Assembly: GCF_900104595.1 (NCBI RefSeq)
Contig: NZ_FNVY01000002.1
Location: 1 to 64,000, forward strand
DNA length: 64,000 nt
Direction: 5' to 3'
Origin: Enterococcus timonensis
Lineage (GTDB): Bacteria > Bacillota > Bacilli > Lactobacillales > Enterococcaceae
The notes below the pieces were generated by a model. That model was not told the DNA's origin, searched no databases, and saw nothing but the letters and a program-made list of their open reading frames with translations. Position 1 is the first letter of the stretch, and every line of letters starts with the position of its first letter. This document shows, in pieces, positions 49,682-58,191 of the stretch. A program made the position numbers and the translations under genes.

Positions 49682-49693
49682 CTTAAACCAAAT

Positions 49694-49730
49694 AAAAAAA
49701 TTCGTTAGCCAGGTGCTAGCGAATTTTTTT
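49694..49730 (+). terminator. Rho-independent terminator after the R5 array
   Basis: AAATTCGTTAGC / GCTAGCGAATTT, loop CAGGT, seven T. It probably ends lrgAB transcripts after the repeats. Confidence 0.92.
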
Positions 49731-49749
49731 ATTCATCCAATTGTAATCG

Positions 49750-49778
49750 TTGCCAAAATAATTATTTTTTCGTACACT
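49750..49778 (+). promoter_or_regulatory. Promoter of bioY
   Basis: TTGCCA, 17-nt spacer, TACACT (49773-49778). No BirA or BioQ operator was recognised. Confidence 0.65.
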
Positions 49779-49797
49779 GAAAAAGAGGTAAGAAAAG

Positions 49798-50349
49798 ATG
49801 AACAAAATAAAATTAAAAGATTGGATTTTAGCCGCTGAGTTTGCGGCCTTTATAGCCATTTTTGCGCAACTAACTATTCCATTGGCGAGTATTCCTATTA
49901 CCGGTCAAACATTTGCGGTGGGCATGACGGCGACAATTTTGCCGAAAAAAACTGCTTTTTATGCGGTGGGTATTTATTTATTAATGGGACTAGTGGGTCT
50001 GCCAGTTTTTGCTGGCGGGAAATCTGGCGTCGGCGTTTTATTTGGACCTACTGGGGGATTTTTACTAGGATTTTTAGCGGCTGCGTTACTTATTTCTTTT
50101 TGGCTGGAAAAATTCGGCTACGTGACGCTTCATAGTTTGTTGGCTAATTTTTTAGGAGCGGCGGTAACTTTATTTATTGGCACTTTTTGGCTGTGGCTAG
50201 GATTAAAAATAAATTTTTCCGCCGCCCTAACCGCTGGCGCGTTGCCGTTTATATTGCCAACTCTGATCAATGCTAGTGCTTCGGCTTATCTTGGTCTGCT
50301 TGTCCGTCGCGCCCTGTTAAAGGCCCACCTCTTAAAAAACGAGCGCTAA
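49798..50349 (+). CDS. bioY: Biotin transporter BioY (ECF S component)
   Basis: Substrate-capture membrane protein for biotin, working with the shared ECF ATPases and EcfT encoded elsewhere. The 183-aa protein has six helices and typical BioY segments: AQLTIPLASIPITGQTFAVG, GLVGLPVFAGGKSGVGVLFGPTGGFLLGF. GAGGT precedes the ATG. Together with the birA gene at 400 this suggests a biotin scavenger. Confidence 0.93.
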   Translation: MNKIKLKDWILAAEFAAFIAIFAQLTIPLASIPITGQTFAVGMTATILPKKTAFYAVGIYLLMGLVGLPVFAGGKSGVGVLFGPTGGFLLGFLAAALLISFWLEKFGYVTLHSLLANFLGAAVTLFIGTFWLWLGLKINFSAALTAGALPFILPTLINASASAYLGLLVRRALLKAHLLKNER

Positions 50350-50405
50350 TTTTTTGACCTAGCCACTTTTTTGTGGTGAGATAAAGAAGAGAGGAGCGCT
50401 GTTTT

Positions 50406-51137
50406 ATGTCTTTAAAAAAATTATTTATTCCGATCATTTTTCTGAGTCTTATTTTTCTGTCGGCTTGTCAAAAAGAAGAACCGATTGACGCTGAAGAGGC
50501 CGCTACTTTATTTATTAATCGGCTCGTTTACGAAAAAGAAAGTGAGGCTTTTGAAAAAAATTTCAAAGATAGCCAAGACTTAAAAGATGTGATGGACGAA
50601 AATGCGGAAAACTTCCAGCAAAATTTATTGGCAGGACTAATTACCGCTGATGAAACAATTAGTACGGAAACGGCAAACCAACTTTCTGAAAGTTTATTGA
50701 CTCAAGTGCAAGAAAAAACCAGTTACGCCGCCGAAGTGAAAACGCAAGACGAATCGTCAGCTAAAATTACCTATCACGTAACTGGGTTAAATTATCCGCA
50801 AATTATTCAAAATACCGACGTCGATTTACTAACAGCTGCTCAAGGAGATAATACAATTTTAGATGATCAAGCGCGGCTGATGGCAACGATTATTGAAAGT
50901 CTGCAAAAAAATATTGACGCAGCCACAACGATTGAAACGCCACAAAATATTAGTATTACGCTAGAAAAATCCGGCACACAATGGTCTGTTACCCAAGATC
51001 AATCAGAAGCGGTGGCTAATTTATATTTAGCTTTTATTTCCGGAGCGAAAACGCAAGACGAATTGAGTGAACAACTCACGGCAGTAGCTGAAAAAGTAAA
51101 TGCGGATTTAGAAGCGCAATTACAAGAAGACAATTGA
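50406..51137 (+). CDS. Putative lipoprotein (DUF5105-like)
   Basis: A 243-aa lipoprotein with signal peptide and lipobox LSAC (Cys about 21). The mature part is acidic and Gln/Glu-rich with predicted helices followed by a beta-rich section (TSYAAEVKTQDESSAKITYHV). It resembles DUF5105/DUF4878-like surface lipoproteins of Firmicutes. Function unknown. GAGGAGCG precedes the ATG. Single gene between bioY and dps. Confidence 0.7.
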   Translation: MSLKKLFIPIIFLSLIFLSACQKEEPIDAEEAATLFINRLVYEKESEAFEKNFKDSQDLKDVMDENAENFQQNLLAGLITADETISTETANQLSESLLTQVQEKTSYAAEVKTQDESSAKITYHVTGLNYPQIIQNTDVDLLTAAQGDNTILDDQARLMATIIESLQKNIDAATTIETPQNISITLEKSGTQWSVTQDQSEAVANLYLAFISGAKTQDELSEQLTAVAEKVNADLEAQLQEDN

Positions 51138-51164
51138 GAATGGTTTTCATTTGAAGGACTTTAA

Positions 51165-51205
51165 TTTACAAAAAACTAGGAATTGAGTAGTATTAGATTG
51201 TAATA
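51165..51205 (+). promoter_or_regulatory. dps promoter with a PerR/Fur-like inverted repeat
   Basis: TTTACA (51165-51170), 17-nt spacer, TAGTAT (51188-51193). TATTA-GATTG-TAATA at 51191-51205 is an inverted repeat of the size and A/T type of PerR boxes, overlapping the start of transcription. Confidence 0.55.
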
Positions 51206-51228
51206 AAGATAAAGAGGAGGAATGTTTT

Positions 51229-51696
51229 ATGAAATACACAGAAACGAAGAAAGTTTTAAATCAATTGGTCGCCGACCTTTCTCAAGCAGTTGCCGTCATT
51301 CACCAAGCGCACTGGTACATGCGTGGTCATGGTTTCATGAATTTGCATCCTTTAATGGATACTTACATGGATCAACTTAACGATAATTTGGATGAAATTT
51401 CTGAACGCCTGATTACTTTAGACGGCGATCCTTACTCCACGCTAGAAGAATTTGCTCAACATACTGGTTTGAAGAGCCAACCTGGTACTTGGGACAAATC
51501 AATGGATGACCATATCGCACACGTGGTAGAAGTTTTCCGTTATTTACAAGGCGTTTTCCAAAAAGGAATTGACGCATCAGCCAAAGAAGGCGATGATGTA
51601 ACAAATGATATTTTAATCGGCGCAAAAACGACCGTCGAAAAAAATATTTGGATGCTCCAAGCTCAACTTGGTCACGCACCTGAAATCGACAAATAA
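51229..51696 (+). CDS. dps: Dps/Dpr-family ferritin-like protein
   Basis: Dodecameric iron-storage and peroxide-protection protein. The 155 aa show the ferroxidase residues HQAHWYMRGHGFMNLHPLMD and DEISERLITLDGDPYSTL. GAGGAGG precedes the ATG. A PerR-like box in its promoter fits induction by peroxide (inference). Confidence 0.93.
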   Translation: MKYTETKKVLNQLVADLSQAVAVIHQAHWYMRGHGFMNLHPLMDTYMDQLNDNLDEISERLITLDGDPYSTLEEFAQHTGLKSQPGTWDKSMDDHIAHVVEVFRYLQGVFQKGIDASAKEGDDVTNDILIGAKTTVEKNIWMLQAQLGHAPEIDK

Positions 51697-51711
51697 ATAA
51701 TGATTCAACAG

Positions 51712-51745
51712 AAGATCGGGGAAAAATTTCCTCGATCTTTTTTTT
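51712..51745 (+). terminator. Rho-independent terminator of dps
   Basis: AAGATCG-GGGAAA / TTTCCT-CGATCTT, followed by a T-run. Confidence 0.92.
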
Positions 51746-51756
51746 AGCAAGAATTC

Positions 51757-51785
51757 TTGACTTTGCTTGCAGAGTTGGCTAAGAT
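51757..51785 (+). promoter_or_regulatory. Promoter of the UvrA-like gene
   Basis: TTGACT, 17-nt spacer, TAAGAT (51780-51785). It predicts a leader of about 140 nt that holds the attenuator described next. Confidence 0.7.
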
Positions 51786-51823
51786 AAATCTCTAAGAACT
51801 TAACACCACAAAAGGCCGCAAGA

Positions 51824-51907
51824 TTTTTCGCTCATTTTTATTTTACTTGAGCCGAAAAACGCCTGAGTCCAAGCTAGAAAGTCAGCGCTGATTTTTTGGC
51901 TTTTTTT
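51824..51907 (+). promoter_or_regulatory. Leader attenuator: mutually exclusive hairpins
   Basis: Hairpin A pairs TTTTTCG-CTCA (51824-51834) with TGAG-CCGAAAAA (51848-51859), one bulged C. Hairpin B pairs AGCCGAAAAAC (51850-51860) with the strand at 51890-51901 (ATTTTTTGGCT) and is followed by seven T (51901-51907), a terminator. Both use CCGAAAAA, so only one can form. This is the layout of a transcription attenuator in front of a likely drug-response gene. Confidence 0.65.
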
Positions 51908-51931
51908 GTGTCTAAAAAAGGAGGAAGATAT

Positions 51932-54169
51932 TTGGTGCAAGAATTTATTGAAATTTACGGTGCACGGGAAAATAATTTACAAAATGTGAATTTAAAAATT
52001 CCTAAACGCAAAATCACAATTTTTACCGGCGTTTCTGGTTCTGGAAAATCGTCCATTGTTTTTGAAACCATTGCTCAAGAAGCAGGACGGCAACTCAATG
52101 AAAATTTCAGCAATTTTGTTCGCGGCTTTTTGCCGAAATATACGCAACCTGATGTGGAAGAAATTAAAAATTTATCCATGGCGGTAGTTGTTGACCAAAG
52201 TCGAATTGGCGGCAACGCTCGTTCAACTTTAGGAACCATCACCGATATTTCTCCTTTATTGCGGCTACTTTTCTCCCGAGTTGGACAACCCTATGTCGGG
52301 CCGGCGTGGAATTTTTCTTTCAATGATCCTCATGGCATGTGTCCTACTTGTCAAGGTCTAGGCAAAATCGTCACCTTGAATTTAGATCACGCGCTAGATT
52401 TTTCCAAATCGCTAAATGATGGGGCCATTTTGCTGCCCGGTCATGGCGTAGGCACTTGGATGTGGAAACAATTTGTCGGCACTGACTTTTTTGATAATGA
52501 TTTACCAATTAAAGATTATTCCAAAGAGCAATTGGATAAATTACTTTACGCCAAGCCGGAAAAAGTTGAGTCCCTTTTAATTGAAGGAATGAATTCGACT
52601 TATGAAGGTCTGGTGGAAAAATTCCAGCGCCAACAGATTAATACCGCCAATGTTTCTGAAGCAGCCGCCAAAAAAATGAAACCATTTCTAGCAGAAGAAA
52701 ATTGTTATGCGTGTCACGGCACTCGTTTTAATCCGCAAGTTTTAGCTTGTAAAATCAATGGGCAGAACTTACCAGAGATGCTAGCTTTACAAATTGACGA
52801 ACTGCTAGCAGTCTTAGCTGAAATTAAAAATGAAGAAGTGGCTCCGCTACTGGCGTCTCTTGTTGAGCGCTTAAAAAATCTCGCTGATATTGGTCTTGAT
52901 TATCTCAGTTTAAATCGGCAAACCGCAACTCTTTCTGGTGGCGAAAGTCAGCGGGTCAAAATGGTTAAACATTTATCCAGCTCTTTGACAGATGTTTTAT
53001 ATATTTTTGACGAACCGTCAATCGGACTTCATCCCCGTGATGTCCATCGCCTCAATGAGTTGCTGAAAAAACTTCGCGATAATGGCAATACGGTGATTGT
53101 GGTGGAACACGATCCAGATGTGATTCAAATTGCCGATTATCTTATTGATGTGGGGCCGCTTGCTGGTCGCAATGGTGGGCAAATTATGTTTAGCGGCAGC
53201 TACGAAGATTTATTGAAAAGTGACACCCTCACTGGAAAAAATATGAAGCGCCAAATTCCTTTCAAAACAAATCCCCGCACGCCAAAAGAATTTTACCAAA
53301 CAGAACCGTCCACGCTGCATAATTTAAAAAATACGGTGCTTAAAATTCCACAAGGTTTATTTACCGTAGTAACCGGCGTGGCAGGTTCCGGCAAATCCAC
53401 TTTAGTGAATGGCGTCTTTGCCAAACAATTTCCTGAAGCGATTTTAATCGATCAATCGGCAGTCTCAACTAATATTCGCTCGAATCCGGGAACGTACACC
53501 GGAATTATGGATAATATCCGCAAATTATTTGCCGCTAAAAATAATGTTTCAGTGGGACTTTTTTCTTATAATTCACAAGGAGCTTGCCCGACTTGTGGCG
53601 GTCATGGCGTAATTAAAACCAATTTATCATTTATGGATACGGTTGAAACAGTTTGCCAAGATTGCCACGGCACCCGTTATAAAGAAGAAGTCCTCCAGTA
53701 TCATCTAGGTGGAAAAAATATTGTGGATATTCTTGATTTGACGATTTCTGAGGCGCTGATCTTTTTTGAAAATAAAGATATCCTGAAAAAACTTACTTAT
53801 ATAGAAGAAGTTGGTCTAGGATACATGACGCTCGGTCAACCGCTGAACACATTGTCTGGCGGCGAGTGCCAACGGTTGAAGCTGGCTAAAGAGTTGAATA
53901 AAAAAGGCAATATTTATATTATGGACGAGCCTACCACTGGGCTTCATATGGCCGACATTCAATCGATTTTAAAAATTATCGACAAATTAATTGTAAAAGG
54001 CAACACGGTCATTGTCATTGAACACAACACGGAAGTTATGAAATCAGCTGACTGGTTAATTGATGTCGGCGTTGACGGCGGTATTTTCGGGGGCGAGATT
54101 TTATTTAACGGCCATCCGGAAAATTTAAAAAATGAATCCCGCTCTTTAACAGCGCAATATTTATTTTAA
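51932..54169 (+). CDS. UvrA-like ABC ATPase (UvrA2 class)
   Basis: A 745-aa paralogue of the excinuclease A subunit, shorter than true UvrA (about 940) and probably without the UvrB-binding region. Two ABC modules: Walker A GVSGSGKSS and GVAGSGKST, signatures LSGGESQRVK and LSGGECQRLK, Walker B IFDEPSIGLHP and IMDEPTTGLH. Zinc-type clusters CPTCQGLG, CYACHGTR, CPTCGGHG and CQDCHGTR. Such UvrA2/DrrC-like proteins are linked to tolerance of DNA-binding drugs. Start TTG 51932 (or GTG 51935) with AAGGAGG. The leader carries an attenuator. Confidence 0.88.
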   Translation: MVQEFIEIYGARENNLQNVNLKIPKRKITIFTGVSGSGKSSIVFETIAQEAGRQLNENFSNFVRGFLPKYTQPDVEEIKNLSMAVVVDQSRIGGNARSTLGTITDISPLLRLLFSRVGQPYVGPAWNFSFNDPHGMCPTCQGLGKIVTLNLDHALDFSKSLNDGAILLPGHGVGTWMWKQFVGTDFFDNDLPIKDYSKEQLDKLLYAKPEKVESLLIEGMNSTYEGLVEKFQRQQINTANVSEAAAKKMKPFLAEENCYACHGTRFNPQVLACKINGQNLPEMLALQIDELLAVLAEIKNEEVAPLLASLVERLKNLADIGLDYLSLNRQTATLSGGESQRVKMVKHLSSSLTDVLYIFDEPSIGLHPRDVHRLNELLKKLRDNGNTVIVVEHDPDVIQIADYLIDVGPLAGRNGGQIMFSGSYEDLLKSDTLTGKNMKRQIPFKTNPRTPKEFYQTEPSTLHNLKNTVLKIPQGLFTVVTGVAGSGKSTLVNGVFAKQFPEAILIDQSAVSTNIRSNPGTYTGIMDNIRKLFAAKNNVSVGLFSYNSQGACPTCGGHGVIKTNLSFMDTVETVCQDCHGTRYKEEVLQYHLGGKNIVDILDLTISEALIFFENKDILKKLTYIEEVGLGYMTLGQPLNTLSGGECQRLKLAKELNKKGNIYIMDEPTTGLHMADIQSILKIIDKLIVKGNTVIVIEHNTEVMKSADWLIDVGVDGGIFGGEILFNGHPENLKNESRSLTAQYLF

Positions 54170-54185
54170 AAATAATGGGCAAACT

Positions 54186-54223
54186 AAGAACGACTCGTCA
54201 AATGGCGGTCGTTCTTTATTTTT
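54186..54223 (+). terminator. Rho-independent terminator of the UvrA-like gene
   Basis: AAGAACGAC / GTCGTTCTT, 13-nt loop, then TATTTTTT. Confidence 0.88.
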
Positions 54224-54296
54224 TCTTAAACGCCATTTAAGTCTCGGTTAAGCTTGAAGTTTTACAATCACTTTAAGCAAAGAAAGTAGGTGTCTT

Positions 54297-55301
54297 ATGA
54301 AAAAAATTGTCAAGCGCACTTTAATCACCATCTCAACTGTCGCCATTCTGGCCATTAGTGGCATCTTGATTTTTTTTAAAACAAATATTTTTCAAACGTA
54401 TCGAGATCTTTGGGTGCAAACGGCCATGACTACTAGTAGTCATCAATGGCTGGCGACAACTTTTTTATCCCAAGAAGAAATTGATAATATTTTAGCCAAC
54501 TATGTAGTAACTAATGATGAAAATTCTAGCGCCGCACTTGTGGCTATCACCGATACCGATACCGATAGCCAGAGCGCTACAGACAGCACCACTTCTGAAA
54601 ATACGAGTATCACAGAAATATCTGGCGACACGTATACCGGTTATGTAGTGACCATTAAAGACCCCACAACTGTTCAGCTGATCAATACTTTAAACGCCGA
54701 CAACACCGGCACTGAATTATCAGAAACCGTAAGTGAAAATAATATTCAAGTGGCTATTAACGCCGCCGGATTTAATTTTTCCCGTTCTCGCAGTTCTAGC
54801 GCTAATTCAGATGCGAATTCAAGTTCAGGAACGCTAGATTCACTAACAATTATCGACAGCCAACTTCTTTACGGCGATGAGACGGAAACTTATCCCATGA
54901 TTGGCTTAACGGCCGAAGGAAAATTGCTTTTAGGAAATTATACTTATCAAGAAGCACTTGACGCAGGAATTGACGATGCGATTTCTTTTTCGCCATTTTT
55001 AATCGTTAATGGCAATGAACAAATTACGGAAACAGAAACTGGTGGCTACCAGCCTCGTACCGCTATTGGTCAAGCGGCAGACGGAACATTTTATTTTGTA
55101 GTCATTGAAGGAAGGTCAACAACTAGTCTGGGAGCAACATTATATGATCTGCAAGAAATTATGAAAAATCTCGGCGCTGTGAATGCTGTGAATCTTGACG
55201 GCGGCGGCTCTAGTGAACTTTTCTATGACGGCACGCTCGTTAACGATCTATCCAATGGTTCTGAACGCAGCATCCCCAATGCTTTTATCGTCACTGACTA
55301 A
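54297..55301 (+). CDS. Phosphodiester glycosidase (NAGPA) domain protein, membrane-anchored
   Basis: A 334-aa exported protein: one N-terminal membrane anchor (about 8-28), a Ser/Thr/Asp-rich linker (about 75-105), then a domain like N-acetylglucosamine-1-phosphodiester alpha-N-acetylglucosaminidase (PF09992), with AINAAGFNFS, SFSPFLIVNG, PRTAIGQAADGTFYFVVIEG and the signature AVNLDGGGSSEL. It is likely to cut sugar-phosphodiester linkages in wall or capsule polymers; close relatives are labelled EpsL-like. The target is unknown. Single gene with its own terminator. Confidence 0.85.
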   Translation: MKKIVKRTLITISTVAILAISGILIFFKTNIFQTYRDLWVQTAMTTSSHQWLATTFLSQEEIDNILANYVVTNDENSSAALVAITDTDTDSQSATDSTTSENTSITEISGDTYTGYVVTIKDPTTVQLINTLNADNTGTELSETVSENNIQVAINAAGFNFSRSRSSSANSDANSSSGTLDSLTIIDSQLLYGDETETYPMIGLTAEGKLLLGNYTYQEALDAGIDDAISFSPFLIVNGNEQITETETGGYQPRTAIGQAADGTFYFVVIEGRSTTSLGATLYDLQEIMKNLGAVNAVNLDGGGSSELFYDGTLVNDLSNGSERSIPNAFIVTD

Positions 55302-55311
55302 AAAATATAAT

Positions 55312-55363
55312 AAAAAAAGAAGCAACGAAAGAAGATTTTTTTCTTTTCGTTGCTTCTTTTTTT
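55312..55363. terminator. Bidirectional-looking terminator
   Basis: AAAAAAAGAAGCAACGAAA / TTTCGTTGCTTCTTTTTTT, a long perfect stem with a T-run. Confidence 0.92.
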
Positions 55364-55472
55364 AGAAAATTCTTCCAACTTTCAACAAATAAAGTTGCAT
55401 TATGTTGCGTTTCGACACAAATGCAACACAAACCGTTGCATTTATCTTCGTAAAATGAGAAAATAAAACCAA

Positions 55473-55602
55473 CACAAATTTTTTTGTGGCGAAACAATCA
55501 CCTCCTCTTGAAAAAAATGGCTAATGAAAGTCATTTGTGTTGTTTGTCTAGAGGAGTTTGAAAATGAATTTTATGAAAAGAAAGTTCGGTGATGGCCTCT
55601 AA
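55473..55602 (+). other. Unusual leader-like region with a 12-codon ORF
   Basis: In the 640-bp gap before the opp promoter, ATCACCTCCT (55498-55507 region) is identical to the anti-Shine-Dalgarno end of 16S rRNA. Its CTCCTCT (55502-55508) is complementary to AGAGGAG (55550-55556), which is a textbook ribosome binding site 7 nt before ATG 55564; that frame reads MNFMKRKFGDGL and stops at 55602. A small hairpin CACAAA/TTTGTG lies at 55473-55488. Translation and function are unproven. Confidence 0.35.
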
Positions 55603-55604
55603 AA

Positions 55605-55700
55605 ATGAAAAAAATGATCGTACCATCGTCTAAAGACGAATCTTTTGTCAGAGAAAATAATAGTCTGAAAATTCCGCCGAAAAAAGCGTTTTCCTTGTGA
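55605..55700 (+). CDS. Possible 31-aa ORF
   Basis: Frame from ATG 55605: MKKMIVPSSKDESFVRENNS and then LKIPPKKAFSL. Two nt after the 12-codon ORF, so coupling is possible; no ribosome binding site of its own. May be chance. The rest of the gap (55701-56002) is A/T-rich with no gene seen. Confidence 0.2.
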   Translation: MKKMIVPSSKDESFVRENNSLKIPPKKAFSL

Positions 55701-56002
55701 AAATGAGAAAAAAAGTAAAAAAACTTTTCAAAATTTTTTTTCGAAATACTAACTTTTTTTCGAGTTTTGTTATTTTATTATTTTTCTTTGTTGGGAAATT
55801 CAGCGTAACACATCTCTTTTTGCCAAGTATAATTATTGATTAAAATTGCAAGTATTGTTGAAGAAACAGAGAATTTTCTGTGATAATCCAATATTTTCTC
55901 TTGATAAATCAAGCTTGTGCAAGAAGGGCAAAAAAATATTTTATGCACCTATTCATCTAGAAAAATGTTATCTGACAATTCAAATATTTTTTTGAAAATC
56001 AG

Positions 56003-56031
56003 TTGACGACTTTCTGAAATTCTGTTATTAT
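56003..56031 (+). promoter_or_regulatory. Promoter of the opp operon
   Basis: TTGACG, 17-nt spacer, TATTAT (56026-56031), about 75 nt before the oppA start. Confidence 0.82.
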
Positions 56032-56105
56032 CATTTCAATCTCAAATGAGTTTTCTTTAATGAACGGCTTATTAAATGAGAAAAAGTGAATTTGGAGGAA
56101 TACAC

Positions 56106-58103
56106 ATGCGTACACGAAATAAAGTATTTGCCACAGCCGGAGTTCTGTTAGTTTCAACTTTAGTTTTAGCAGCTTGCGGCAGCAATAATGATGAAGGCTC
56201 AAAAGATTCCACCGGCTCGTCTGAAGTATCAACAGAAGATCTACAATCTTCTTATAGCTATGTTTACTCAACTGACCCAACAACATTTGACTACACATTC
56301 TCTTCAAGAACAACTAACTCAACCCACTATGCTAACTTTGTAGAAGGTTTATTAGAAAATGACCAATACGGTAATTTAGTTGGCGCTGGCGCTGAATCTT
56401 GGGAAGTTAGCGAAGATGGCTTAACTTACACGTACAAATTACGTGAAGGAAACAAATGGGTAGATAGCCAAGGCAATGAATATGCTGATGTTACTGCTAA
56501 TGACTATGTAGCAGGTTTGAAACATGCTGCTGACGCTCAATCAGAAACTTTATACTTAGTTGCAGGTTCTGTTGTAGGTTTGGCAGACTACGCAGACGGT
56601 ACAAATTCTGATTTCTCACAAGTTGGCGTAAAAGCTGTTGACGACTACACAGTTGAATACACATTAAACGCTCCAGAACCTTTCTGGAATTCTAAAACAA
56701 CTTACGGAATCTTATTCCCAGTTAATGAAGAATTCTTAAATGAACAAGGCGAAAACTTCGGTGCACCTGTTGCCGATTCTATCTTATATAATGGACCATT
56801 CTTGTTAACTAACTTTACTGCTAAATCTGTTATTGAATATACACGTAATGAAGCATACTGGGATAATGAAAATGTCTTCTTAGATGATATTAAATATACC
56901 TTCTATGATGGTTCTGATCCAAGTTCTTTATTTAAAGGATTTGACGACGGTACTTACGGAATGGCTCGGGTTTTCCCTAATGACGCTGGATTTGCTGATG
57001 TTGAAGCTAAATATGGCGATGACATTATCTGGTCACAAACTGGTGGGACAACTTATAACATGACCTTCAACTTGAACCGGGCAACTTACAATGCCACGAC
57101 TAAAGATGAAGCTCAACAAGAAGATACACGCACAGCTATTTTAAACAAACAATTCCGTCAAGCTTTACAATTTGCTTTAGACAAAACAACGTATAACTCA
57201 CAAAACGTTGGTGCAGAAGGCGCTGAAAAATCATTACGGAATACTTTTGTTCCTGGCGAATTTGTAACAATCGATGGTAAGAACTACGGTGACACAGTTG
57301 AAACAGAATTAGCTGCTTTAGATCCAGTTTGGGAAGGCGTTGACCTTGCTGATGGACAAGATGGTTACTACGATCAAGATAAAGCAAAAGAAGTTTTTGC
57401 TGTAGCTAAAGAAGCTTTAAGTGCTGAAAATGTTGAATTCCCAATTCATTTAGATCTTCCAATGGTAGAAACATCTGAAATCAATGTTAACCAAGCGAAA
57501 TCTTTGAAAAAATCAATCGAAGATACTTTAGGAACTGACAATGTTGTAGTTGATATTCAATTGCTTTCTGAAGATGCATTCAATGCAGCAACTTATGATG
57601 CAACAACAGGTTCTGCTTCTGACTTTGATATCTCCACTGCTTCTGGTTGGGGTCCTGACTACACCGATCCTTCCACTTACTTGAATATTTACAATGCTGA
57701 AACAGGTGACATGTTACAAACATTAGGCCTTGATGCTACAGTTAATGTTCAAGGTGAAGATGCTGGTGCAGTTGCTAAAGAAGCTGTCGGCTTTGCCACT
57801 TATGATCAATTATTAGATGATGCAGCTGCTATTACTGACGATCTAGATGCTCGTTACACGGCTTATGCAAAAGCTGAAGCTTGGTTATTAGATGCTGTTA
57901 TCCAAGTGCCAATTCGTGCTGATGGTGGTACACCTTCATTATCTCGTCAAATTCCATTTATTAAATCATATGGTTGGGCTGGGATTTCTGACTTAAAATT
58001 TAAAAATGTTAAAATTGGACAAGATCCAATTACGACAGCTGAGTATGAAGATGCTTTAGCAACATGGGAAAAAGAAAAAGAAGAATCAACTAAGGTAGAA
58101 TAA
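56106..58103 (+). CDS. oppA: Oligopeptide ABC transporter substrate-binding lipoprotein
   Basis: Extracellular peptide receptor of the Opp importer, which feeds amino acids and, in enterococci, can import pheromone peptides. The 665-aa protein has a lipobox LAAC (Cys about 24), then the family-5 solute-binding fold with TYTYKLREGNKWVDSQGNEY and DYVAGLKHAADA. It is longer than the roughly 540 aa of many OppA proteins. TTGGAGGA precedes the ATG at 56106. A partial terminator follows, so it is probably made in excess over the permease subunits. Confidence 0.92.
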   Translation: MRTRNKVFATAGVLLVSTLVLAACGSNNDEGSKDSTGSSEVSTEDLQSSYSYVYSTDPTTFDYTFSSRTTNSTHYANFVEGLLENDQYGNLVGAGAESWEVSEDGLTYTYKLREGNKWVDSQGNEYADVTANDYVAGLKHAADAQSETLYLVAGSVVGLADYADGTNSDFSQVGVKAVDDYTVEYTLNAPEPFWNSKTTYGILFPVNEEFLNEQGENFGAPVADSILYNGPFLLTNFTAKSVIEYTRNEAYWDNENVFLDDIKYTFYDGSDPSSLFKGFDDGTYGMARVFPNDAGFADVEAKYGDDIIWSQTGGTTYNMTFNLNRATYNATTKDEAQQEDTRTAILNKQFRQALQFALDKTTYNSQNVGAEGAEKSLRNTFVPGEFVTIDGKNYGDTVETELAALDPVWEGVDLADGQDGYYDQDKAKEVFAVAKEALSAENVEFPIHLDLPMVETSEINVNQAKSLKKSIEDTLGTDNVVVDIQLLSEDAFNAATYDATTGSASDFDISTASGWGPDYTDPSTYLNIYNAETGDMLQTLGLDATVNVQGEDAGAVAKEAVGFATYDQLLDDAAAITDDLDARYTAYAKAEAWLLDAVIQVPIRADGGTPSLSRQIPFIKSYGWAGISDLKFKNVKIGQDPITTAEYEDALATWEKEKEESTKVE

Positions 58104-58123
58104 AGTAGAAAAGTAAAACGTTA

Positions 58124-58162
58124 GTAAAAAGGCTAGCTAAATCCTAGCCTTTTTACTTGTTT
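58124..58162 (+). terminator. Intra-operon terminator between oppA and oppB
   Basis: GTAAAAAGGCTAG / CTAGCCTTTTTAC with a 7-nt loop; the T-tract after it is interrupted, which favours partial read-through into oppB. Confidence 0.75.
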
Positions 58163-58191
58163 TATTAATCTGATTGGTAGGAGGCAACAAG

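Noticed and set aside
55291-55497. Minus-strand 68-aa frame with a perfect AGGAGGTGA in front
   Set aside because: The start would be TTG only 3 nt from the Shine-Dalgarno, and the frame runs through the terminator of the phosphodiester glycosidase gene; composition is not protein-like.
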